Assembly (NCBI GenBank): GCA_009746045.1
Contig: RPFO01001461.1
Coordinates: 42,501 to 91,000, forward strand
Direction: 5' to 3'
DNA: 48,500 bases
Source of the DNA: Mesostigma viride
Lineage: Eukaryota > Streptophyta > Mesostigmatophyceae > Mesostigmatales > Mesostigmataceae
In this document: positions 1 to 21,754 of the stretch, piece after piece
Layout of the letters: each line of letters starts with the position of its first letter
Numbering within the stretch: position 1 is the stretch's first letter
The notes under the pieces: model-generated
What the model was told of the DNA's origin: nothing
What the model saw: the letters and a program-made list of their open reading frames with translations, nothing else
Databases searched by the model: none
Program-made: the position numbers and the translations under genes

Positions 1-190
1 GCTAGATCATTTTCTGTCGCTGCTTGAATGGATGATCCTATTACCAAGTGTTTCACACGTGATCCAGCAGATGATCCTCCTTTTCGATCGCCCAACTTTG
101 CAAAGAGTAAGGCATTTGCCATTCTTGCCGTGTCTGGACGGGGCTTGCCTGCCTCCCTTATCGGGAATGGCTCGCACCGATTGGTTGCAG

Positions 191-12348
<12,158 letters not shown>

Positions 12349-14059
12349 CTTAAGGGCAGGCTTAAGCAGCCTTCTCTTCTGGTGAAATGCTGCTGATTAT
12401 GGGGCTGCAACATGCTTAGTCTTTTTTGTACTGCGTATTATTGAAAGAGTCTCTGGATGATGAGGCTTGTGCTGGCAGCTAGATTAGCTTATCAAGGCAG
12501 CAGACCAGGAAGCTGGGAAGTTTGAAATGTGATACAGTAAACAACATCATGGTTAGATGTCTTTTATGCGCAAGAGTTAGGGAATGCTTTTTCCTCATGT
12601 TAGCCTTTTTTTGGACTAACAGACTTATTTTATACAATCTTACAGTATTTTCTGAGATCGCGTATACTGCTACATCCATGTGGACGCGAACTTGGAGTAC
12701 GTTCAGCGTTCAGTGTAAATGGCTGAGTCCTTCGTACGGCCAAAGTGTAATGATTCCCGGCCTGACTTGACTTTTTGGGACCTGTGCGCGGAGTGCCCTT
12801 TCGATGGTCCTTTGTGTTGGGCCCTGGACGGTATGGGACAGTACCTTGGAATCTATGTGTAATCTGACTGATGTCAGTTAGTATCTTTCTTAAGTTAGGG
12901 ATGTAAAGCATCTAGAGAGAGAACCTTACCGGTTCATCTGTGTTCTAATTGGCTGAGACCTGTAGGATTGCGTTGGACTCCTCTGTGTCGAAGGAGACAT
13001 AAGCTTTGCCTGTTTGTCACCATAGCCATCAAGCGGATCGCCCAATAATGTGAAGCTATTTCTACTAACCAAACATCCTCACTTCAGGCCCTGTTATTGG
13101 ACAGCCAGATATTGTAGACAGGTACTGTAGATCCGATATTGTAGACAGGAAGTCTTGTGTCTGTATCAAGGAGACAACCAGCGCAGGCCAGAAATCGGGA
13201 GAATCCGGACCATGGTTGCTCGAGCCTGCCGTTATCTTGTCTGTATGAACAAGCAGAGAGATGCCTGACCAAAAGGGGACCACCGCTCTCTACGGCATAA
13301 GTACCGTCTCGTAGGAAAGGTCTCAGGACGGGAAACGACCACCCTCTACCATTCCTGGAGATGCTACTGGAATCTCCGGCTCCTGTCTCTTGGGGTTGGA
13401 TAAGCCCGTTCTGTCTTTAATGACAGGAGGTAAAATCTGTGCATTTAGAGGAGGGGGGGCATACCCCCCCAGTTTCCTACTTGAGCCCACACATGCACTT
13501 TTTTGCCGTCCAGCGCCGTCCATCACCAGCCGAAGTGAAAAATGGCTGAGCGTACACCTTTGCCAAAATGGGTACGTCGGGGCAAAACGGAGTGCACGTT
13601 GGACTCACTTGCTAGAACGCAGTATGGCGCGAAATTCAAATTTATATGCTATGGCGGACATATCCTCCCCAAGAATGTGTGCCTACACTACGAAAATGCG
13701 GTGACGGAATGCAATATACGAGAATGCTCATAACTTATTAACTTTTGACTCCGGCCATGAAAATTCATCGAGTTAGTTGCATTAGACTCGTCTTTTGAAG
13801 ACAAACACGCTGATATAATTTTCTGCAGCTATCGCTCATTTCCGAAGATACCGGCACTGCCCTGCCCAGCAAATATTGATCTTTTTCAGCTCGATATGGC
13901 GGAATATGACTCATCTTAACAATCACAAGCGTCCGCGGCCCTGCACCAACTCGCTGATGAAGCCATTAAAATTTAAAAATTATAACATGACTCCGTTGGG
14001 AGAGGCATGTAGCACATATTCCCGTAGATGGATGGAGGGGGGACAAAGCCGCAAAACCG
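12349..14059. other. Intergenic region after gyrB, no gene seen
   Basis: Holds the gyrB 3' UTR, length unknown. TGTAA, the chlorophyte-type polyadenylation signal, occurs for example near 12714, 12747 and 12903, but none can be chosen. GATATTGTAGACAGG occurs twice (~13108 and ~13134). A run of seven G (~13454) faces a C run across CATA. The short open frames lack recognisable motifs. Confidence 0.5.
13164..13241. repeat. 78-bp dispersed repeat, copy 1
   Basis: Matches the reverse complement of 47536-47613 with essentially one mismatch. Both copies are open in the frame reading QGDNQRRPEIGRIRTMVAR, but neither is inside a supported gene. Confidence 0.85.
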
Positions 14060-16477
14060 AACTAATCTAACTCTAAGCTAATCTAATCTAGAAAACCCTA
14101 CCTATTCTACTCAGCAAAGCGCCCCTTCCGCTTGGGGGGAGGGGGCTTGCCCACAGGGGCGGGCGTATGAGCCTGGACAATGGTCTTCCACCTCATTCTT
14201 GTCCTGGCAGCATAGCAGTCCAAGCAAGAGAGAGGGAGTGAATGCGATGTTAAAACTGAGCTGGGATCACTAGGTCAGCCATCAACTGCTGTGGGTAGGT
14301 CATGACATGTTTGCCTACCTTCTCTGGAATGTCCTTGGGGCCAGGCCAGGTCAGGATATGCCGCCCTGGCTGGCCAAGCCGCTGGGGGCCGGCCAGACCG
14401 AGGGCGGTGTCTACCTGGCTGGTGCGAGCAAGATGTCCTACGAATGCTATCCTACACATCATACGCTGTCTAATCTCGTTCGAAATGCGAGGCATGCCCT
14501 GGTACAAAGACTCTAAAGATCTATGCGTGGAAAACCCGACATTCAGGGCCTGACGGAGCATCCTGGTTACCGTGCCGTTTAGCTTGGCCGCCAGCGTGTC
14601 CGTGAGCGTCCATGCCTCGGCGCCATACGTGAGCACTGTGAGGACCAGGACCTTAATTGAGGAGCATGCGCTTGCGGTGCTCGCCGAGGACCTTCGAGTG
14701 CCAGTAGGTTTGGAGCGAACGATGCCTAGCCCAGGCCAGGCCGATGCGGGTGTCCACATCGGCGGCGTTGTCAGGAAGCATGCTTCCCAGCAGTTTGAAG
14801 CGATCACGGAACGGGACCTCCGTCCCGTCTAGCAGCCACGGCAGCGGCGGGCGACTGGAAGCCCCAATCACCATCGCCTCAGTTTTGACACTAATCTCCA
14901 ACCCCACCGCCCTCGCCTCTAACCCCAGACAGTCCAGCCAGGTCTGAATGTGCTCGGGGCGCGCGATGAGGGTGGTGTCATCCACATAAATCAAGTCGGA
15001 CAGGCGGTAGCCAGGGTCAACGCCGCCGTGTTCGCGGCGGATGTCCAAGCCGGGCTCGAACCCCTTAAGAGCGGTAAAGCACGCACGTGCCCGGCGCATG
15101 ACGTGATCCACGACAATGATGAACAGATACATATGGGGACAGGACACAACCTTGCCACACCCCGTGGCCGGTGAAGGGGGAATGGTGGGGTGGTGCCTTC
15201 CGCAGTCCGCACTACTGCCTGTGAGCCCTCATACAGTCCACGAATGGCAGCAATAAACGCTGGTGGTACCCGATCCAGAGCTACATAGGATGGCCCAAAG
15301 AGCCTCTCAGAGGACCGTGTCAAAGGCCTTGATATAATAGTCAATAAAAATGAAGACTAGCGGCAAACTGTCAGGGCAAAGGGGACGCACCTCCGTCCAT
15401 CAACCGGCGCGCGACAAACACAGCCATGACAGTGTTACGACCACGACGGAAACCCATCTGAGACTCACCCAGGTGTGGGTCCAGCGGGGCGCGGAGCCTG
15501 TGCAGCATCATGCGCATGAAGACCTTCAGCGCGGCGCTCTGGAGGCAGACACCCCGATAGTTACTGGGGTCAGCAGCAGAGCCTTTCTTGTACAGCATGA
15601 CTCGGATGGCCGTCTGCCACTCAGCAGGCGGAGGCTCATCAGAGAGCAGGACACGCTTGCAGAACGCCAGCAGAAGCTCCCGCACCGCCAGGTCATGATC
15701 AGGGGTCTTCAGCAGCTCAGCCGAAAGGTGGTCGGCACCGACCGCCGCGTCGTACCGCAGCTAGGCGAGCAAGGGCACCGTCGAATTCCTTCAAAGTGAA
15801 GGGGTGGACGACGCCGTTGGTGGCAAGGCAGTCCTCCTGCAAGGCCGGGGACTTGTTGGTAGTCCGCGGCCGAGGAGGGGGGCGCAGGCGGCGGGGGGGT
15901 CTGGCAACACCGAGACGGGCGCCGGGCCGTCTCGGGGTGAAGCGGCGGGGGGGGGGGCGCGAGCCCCACCGCCTGTCAAGTCGAAACATTGTGGGCCATT
16001 GAACCAGCGGTCAAGGCTGACCGGCGCCGTGCCGTCCCCCGTGTGTGCTTCACCGGGGTGCGCTGCCGCCGGCCGCCTCAGTAGCCGGTCGAGGTGGTAC
16101 CACATGTCCTTGCCCTGGTTGCGAGCTTGGCAGGCCTTGGCATCTGCGATGCACTGGTGGGCCGCCTCTGCGTCCTGAGCGTGTGCGTAGGCCTCCACAA
16201 GGGCGGCCATGAGCACCGGTTTCAGCAACGGGTCCCGGTTACGCTTGACGGAGGCGGTGCCGGGTGGCCAAGACCGGGGGGCCTGGCGGTAGAGCGGGCC
16301 GGGGCGGCGGCAGGGCATGACCGGCAGGTGCCGGGCCGCCAGCAACGGGGCGCGGGCCGCAAAGCCCGCAAAAATGGCAGCGTTGGGAGCACCCTGGGCC
16401 AGCGCGTTGACGTCCGCCTGGGCGCGTCCAGGGCCGCCAGGTACGGCCATCGTCCCCTGTTCCGCTCGATCGACACT
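14060..16477 (-). pseudogene. Decayed LINE-type non-LTR retrotransposon with reverse transcriptase
   Basis: Reading on the - strand, coding pieces follow in element order but in changing frames: 16495-15791, 15989-15717, 15685-15371, 15344-14991, 15147-14653 and 14807-14250. Recognisable RT blocks are WQTAIRVMLYKKG...NYRGVCL and GFRRGRNT (15685-15371), then DLIYVDDTTLIA (YVDD at 14977-14988). The C-terminal block VLTYGAEAWTLTD...LRQALNV...FVGHLAR is typical of many LINEs. No endonuclease domain was recognised, so the 5' part is probably truncated. The presumed 3' end on the left has short TTAGAT-like repeats (~14060-14092), as some LINEs do. The right edge abuts the copia LTR. Several frameshifts imply it is dead, although single-base assembly errors could contribute. 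The clade is not assigned. Confidence 0.85.
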
Positions 16478-17176
16478 AGTTAACGCCAAGCGCATTGGCG
16501 TGATCCTGATTCGGCATATCTCTGCGATTCCAGCGGCACCGGAACGAGTTCATTCCGACAAGTATCAAGAAAGTTATGGCGTTCCGACTTCCCGGTCGCG
16601 CGCGAGCGCGAGCCGGCTGTTCTTCTAAGTCGGACGTGAATATTTGCCGACGACATATGGGGTCGACAGTAATTCCTGGGCTGACAGGAATTAGGTGCTG
16701 AACCTACGACGGTATTGGATTAATACGTCGTACGCAGGAAATAGGAACCTTAACCTGTGGTCTGGTGGTACCGCAGGCCTAGTCCTGGACTTCTAGGTGC
16801 AGATGCAATAATCACTGTGGTGACTGTACTCTGTGGTCACTGTGCCTGTATGGCAGACCTACTGTATAGGAACTGGGCGCTGTACAGGTAGTGAATACTG
16901 TACCGGGGGTGTTATTACTGAGCAGGCCTCCTAGGCTGCTCAGGACTAGCAAGCACAGTGCACAAGTATATAAACAATAGACCAGTGCCAATTGGGCATC
17001 TCTTGCGAGCCCGCCTCACGTGTTTTTGCCTTGACTTGGCAAGCGCGTGTACAAGCCTCAAGTGTGTGAGCGCTGTAACATTATCCAATTTTAACAAAGC
17101 TCCGTTTCCAACCATATTCACACATTGCTGCATTGCAACCATATCCTTCACATTGCATTTGCTAAGAACGTTAACT
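16478..17176 (+). repeat. 5' LTR of the copia-type element
   Basis: 699 bp, starting AGTTAACGCC and ending ACGTTAACT, with an 8-bp inverted repeat AGTTAACG/CGTTAACT at its ends. TATATAAA is at 16967-16974, preceded by the near-palindrome GAGCAGGCCTCCTAGGCTGC at 16919-16938. The only difference noted from the 3' LTR is an A for G near 17157. Confidence 0.85.
16967..16974 (+). promoter_or_regulatory. TATA box in the copia 5' LTR
   Basis: TATATAAA, repeated at 45279-45286 in the 3' LTR. It is likely the core promoter for the element's RNA, which would place the U3/R border a few tens of bases downstream. Confidence 0.6.
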
Positions 17177-19566
17177 CAAATTACAACCAGTCTCAGCGGA
17201 GCGGCCAGGAGGGTCGTTGCTGGTTGCGGTGTGCAGCGTTGACGACGCGAGGAGCTCGTCCGGTGGTGAATGGTGCAGGAAGAACAACGGCAGCAGGATT
17301 TCCGGTTTCGGCAGTCTGCTGGGGGTTCGATTTCGCCTGAATTGCGTCGTGTCGTTCGAGATCTATCTTTATTGCTTGCAGATCGTCCGCCTGTTAAGGG
17401 GAGGGGATATGCCTAAAGGGCACTTTTCTGGAAACCATACCTATGCATGTGCTAAAAATCCAATTATGATTGGGAACCATAAATATGATTAAAAAAAAAA
17501 ATTCCAACCACTTGGGGGGGGTACTAGCCCCCACCAGATGCCGGTTACGCGCTAAAAATAGAAAAAGACGCTACTTTTGGCATATTTTCCCTAGGACAAT
17601 GGGCAAACATATTTGGACCAAATCATATATTTCCAATTAGTTCCCCCACTTTTGAGAAAGTCTGCCTAATTTTGAGCACAAAATAATGATGTTTAGACAC
17701 ATTGATGGATTTTCCCGCAAAAAGGGTACTTTTTTTCACCAAAAAAAATAAAACAAATCATAAACACATGGAATCATGCCATATCTTATATTTTCAAATA
17801 CTAGAGAGGGGGGGACATGCAGCCCCAAATTTTCAGGTCATTCTGACAAGCGCAGCCCTATTTGATGGATATTCCTAGATTGCCACCTGTGATGACGCTG
17901 ACGGAGGTTTTAGCTAGTATTTAACCACACTAACACCCCTTAATACATCTAAGCCACGTGAAAACTGGCCAAACCACACACTACCATCCTCTGCACGTAT
18001 GGTACCTCCAATGTTCCAGGTTTGACGCCATTCTGACAAGAACTGCCCAAGTTACAACCATTCCAAGACGGCCACCCATGTAGACACTACAAGGAAATTA
18101 TAGTAACCATTCAGCCACACTAGCACCTCCTTCTTCATCAAAGACATCTGCAAACTGACCAAAGCACACATAATTAACTCTTGCACGCTGACGGCAACGC
18201 ATGGTCAACGTGGGGGTCATTGTGACAAGAACTACTCAAGTTCATGGGTTTCCTATATGACCACCTGACAAGGCGCTAAGGACCACTCAGTAAGTTAGTA
18301 ACCCCACAGTGCCACTTCATATGCCATCCAACATGCACCAAAACCATGCTGAGTATGTTTACAATGTACGAAGGGCTGGCCACCTCATATGTCTTCATCA
18401 TCCCTCCAGCATGGCCAGCCTTGTAAATATGTTCATAGCCTTGACGATGGTAGCCCTAATATGCCTAAGCAGCATTTTCTATGTTTCTCCTAGGTTAGAG
18501 TGTAAGGTTGATGACAACCAAGCTAATCAACTCAACAACACCTCCTAAACTGTCCTCCCCGGCATGGATGACAAACTGGGACTATGGAGGGCAAGGAACC
18601 AAGCAGGAACATGGTATATATAGCTTGCATGCAGTCATGCATGTCAACCATGGTTGGCTCAGCACATTGTAGTCTTGTCACATCATCATAACAAAGGAAA
18701 GCTCAAACAACCATTGGTGCCAGCTATCTACATGCAGTCACACAAATGCAATATCTCCAACATCATCATCACTAAAACACTTCCATCCTTGCACGATAAA
18801 ATGCAAAGAAACCATTGGCGGCCCTTCAGCGCATGAGCGCTGTGATGCCGCTGCGAAGAGAGGGTGCGTCACTCTCACACAACAAGAAGCGTCCATACGC
18901 ACAACATCCTTGCCGGAACACGTTTTATGAAATGCCTTATACCTTCCTGAAGAGCTATAGGCTGCGACTGAAGCGGCCCTGATCACGACATCAACGAAAA
19001 CAATCTAAAGCTGCCAGGTATTCGACAACACAACGGCAAGCGACGGCGAGATAGCTGGCGGAAACTGCCCAAAAAGAACGCAAAAAACCTCGAACGATGA
19101 GCTCATAGAAGAAAGCACTGATAGCAGATAACATTCGCGACAAATCTGTACCTCGCCCTCGTAAATCCCTCGCCCAGGCGCGCAACAACCGCCGTTCTTC
19201 CATGGACAGGTCAGACACGCACTGCGCAGGTCTGAACAATTACTTACCGATAATGGCCGAAAATCTGGAAAAAAGCACCAGCGCGGTTTAGAATTCGATG
19301 CAACCGATATTAACGCCTGCTTCACGGTCAAAACAACCCTAAAAACCGCGATTTTACTGCCGCTATCATGAATTCTATTTTATTCCGCGCGACCAAAAAA
19401 TTCAGATTACCCCCCATGCCGATGGCATAAAAAAACAACAGCGATATTGTAAACCAGCTGATTTCCACAACAAACTGACATCATAAACTCATCGTCTTTT
19501 AGATTCGAGTAAAATTTTTGCATTTCGCCTGCCCTAGTGTGGTAGTTTCGCCTGAACGCAGTCGCC
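17177..19566 (+). other. Long leader of the copia-type element with degenerate ~190-bp repeats
   Basis: About 2.4 kb without a convincing gene. Diverged ~190-bp units are marked by CATTCTGACAAG at 17839 and 18029 and CATTGTGACAAG at 18218, with shared CCACACTA...CACC stretches between. Much of 17480-17830 is AT-rich. The immediate LTR junction (CAAATTACAACCAG) has no TGG and no recognisable primer-binding site; priming by an internal tRNA fragment, as in Drosophila copia, is possible but not shown. Confidence 0.55.
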
Positions 19567-20472
19567 ATGGCCACTTCCGCAAGGGGTGCGCACACCGTGC
19601 ACGTGAAATTTATGACCTTCGGTTCCGGCGCGAATTTTTTGGCGCCAAAAAATTCGGGCATGTCCCGTCCCCTTAATCGCAGCTTCGTGCAATTCGTCGA
19701 CGACCAGGTCGAAGATTGGGAGCGAATTCTGCGGCACGTCCAAACCATCGTCATTCCGGAGCACCGGAGCATCGACGACCTCGAGCAAGAGCTTCACGGT
19801 TTGGTCGGCATCCAGACGGTGATTACAGCAGTCGCTGAGCGGGTGCGGACGGAGTTGGCGGCGAGGCGAGGAGAGGCTGCGGAGGCAGCTGGCGCAGTGC
19901 GACACGAGTTCGTGCCGGCAGCAGCGGTGCGGGTGTACCACGTACTTTCGCAGGCGTAATCGGCGACGAGGGTGTTGCAGCGGGACCAGTTAGGCGTGAA
20001 CGACGCGGAGCGGAGCATACAGGCGGCTTGCAGAGGTCGGGGCGACAGCGGAAGCCATCACCGGAGGACAGCGCGCGGCAAGAGTCGGCAGGTTTCCGGA
20101 GCGAGCAAGGGTTCCTTTTCAGGAACTGCCCCAACCCCTTCGCGTTCGTGTGACGCGTTGGGAAGAGTTTGCCCCTCTTGGTACGATAGTGACCTTGAGG
20201 TGGGAGCAGGGGGCGTCGCTGGGCTAGGCGACGAGGCACTTGGCGACCACGAGGTGCCAAGATACAATCCGCGGGGTGCCAACGACGGGTTGTCACCTGT
20301 CTACTATACCAACGGTGACGATTCTGTCATCGCGGGCCGACAGCGGGTCGACGACGGCGCAGCGGGTAGCAGGGTGCCAGAGCTGATTGTGGTGAGCGAC
20401 AGCGACAGCGACAGCGACAAGGAGAACCAGGACGCGCCTGGGGCCACCGTGGTGGTCTTGCCTGAGTGGTAA
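19567..20472 (+). CDS. ORF0 of the copia-type element, unknown function, one in-frame stop
   Basis: The first long frame of the element starts at an ATG in a GCCATGGCC context and runs to TAA at 19957-19959. The same frame then continues open to 20472, so ~300 codons are broken by one stop. I recognise no enzyme domain. The middle (about residues 45-110) is rich in charged residues and could be helical. The C-terminal end has PELIVVSDSDSDSDKEN (20377-20427), a hydrophobic core followed by an acidic serine-aspartate run that fits the usual SUMO-interacting motif pattern. Gag begins 96 bases after the final stop in another frame. It could be an accessory protein or a 5' extension of Gag. A second ATG-plus-leader resembling its start is at 41952-42020. 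Confidence 0.5.
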
Positions 20473-20567
20473 CACTTGGCACTTTCCTTTCTTGTTCAGT
20501 AGCTTATATTGCTTTAATTGCTGCTTGGCCACTTGGCTGGCTGTAGCAGATCTGAACAGAGGCCATC

Positions 20568-21754
20568 ATGGATGAGGGAGCTATTGACCAACAAGCACGC
20601 TTTATGGGCTTTGCGCGGCGCGGCGCTGGGATGGATGGACGAGATGGACGCGATGGACGCGGTGGACGCGATGGACGCGGGGACGGCCAGGCGCTGGGAG
20701 ACCAGGCTGCGGTGCCAGATAATCAGAGCCAAGGATCGCAGGGCGGTCAGAACGCGCCAGCCGCAGATCAAGCGGCGCCTAAGCGACCGACCGTGGCTGA
20801 GGGGTACGCGGTGCTAGGCCAGTTTCAGTCCATCAAGGACAATTGGCAGCCCCGGGATGCTGAGAGGATGTTAGAGGACATGAACTTGTACACGGAGATA
20901 TACACCGGTGACAAGCTTCGCATCCTGGCGTCTAGTGCCTACATAAGGCAGTCGGCGAGGCGGCTGTTCAAGTTTGTTCGGGAGCGACACGCGGCGGGGG
21001 ACACCTGGGCGGCGTTTATGACGCGACTCAGGGTGTTCCTGAGTGACAAGAGGACCATAGATGGGTCCCACCTGAAGCAAGAATACCTGGACTACAAGCC
21101 CATCAAGGGGCAGCTAGTGGTCCACGCCTTTGAAGACTTCGTCAAGCTGAGGGAGGACGCCATGGCCAAGGGCTTCTTCGTCGCAGATCGGATGGCCATG
21201 GGCGACTTTCTCAAGTCGCTGCAGCTGGATCCGGTCACCATGGATAATGTGACCATCCACATGCGACAGGTCCATGGCTGGGCAGCCATGACGGACCAGT
21301 TGTATGAGTGTTTCAGCGGCAAGTACGTGGGTGGTAAGCGCCCTCGTCAGGTGACGAGGAGGCCGCTGAACCCACGGTTAAGTCCATGAGGGGATCGGGC
21401 CACGGGGGCCCAGCGCCCTCGAGAGGGCCTGAGACCTCTTCAAGGGGTCGAGGAAGGTCCAGGAGGGGGCGTGACAGAAGGGCTGGACGGGGGACCCCGC
21501 CGAAGTCGGGACATCCACAGTCCCAGTTTGACTTCAAGAGGGTGGGTGGTCCTCCCAAGGCTGGGCCCAGCAGTGGGACCTCACGGGACATCAGTCAGGT
21601 GGAATGTTATTTCTGCCAGGGGAAGGGTCACTTCAGGAATGAGTGTCCCTCGTACCTGAGGCAGGAAGGTCAGAGCAAGCCAGCTCAGGGTGGCAGCAAG
21701 GACAAGGCTGGTCCATCCCAGGATAAGGGCAAGGGCAAGGCTGCTGATCATTGA
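20568..21754 (+). CDS. gag: Gag of the copia-type element (capsid plus zinc knuckle), frame-broken
   Basis: Structural protein that packages element RNA. The first frame (20568-21389, 273 residues) begins with an RDG/GRDGR-rich segment. It is followed by a capsid-like region containing MEDMNLYTEIYTGDKL-type helices; the read form is LEDMNLYTEIYTGDKLRILA. A second frame, open from ~21340 to 21754, is Arg/Gly/Ser-rich and carries the zinc knuckle CYFCQGKGHFRNEC (C-x2-C-x4-H-x4-C, 21605-21646), the nucleocapsid signature of copia and Ty3 Gag. The frames overlap as ATGA at 21386-21389. Sensible protein in the second frame already starts near 21340, so one base lost near 21340-21350, beside the C run in AAGCGCCCTCG, explains it better than a restart at ATG. 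The stop TGA at 21752-21754 separates this frame from pol in the same phase. Confidence 0.85.

Noticed and set aside
16478-17176. Treating the 699-bp repeats as independent MITEs with GTTAACG ends
   Set aside because: The outer flanks of the two copies share ACACT while the flanks of each single copy do not match. A TATA box and a purine tract are also placed as in an LTR element.
16317-17242. Small ORFs shared by the LTR copies (e.g. 16915-17151 and 45227-45463)
   Set aside because: They recur only because the LTR is duplicated. They change frame in the diverged third copy at 48044, so there is no sign of selection on protein.
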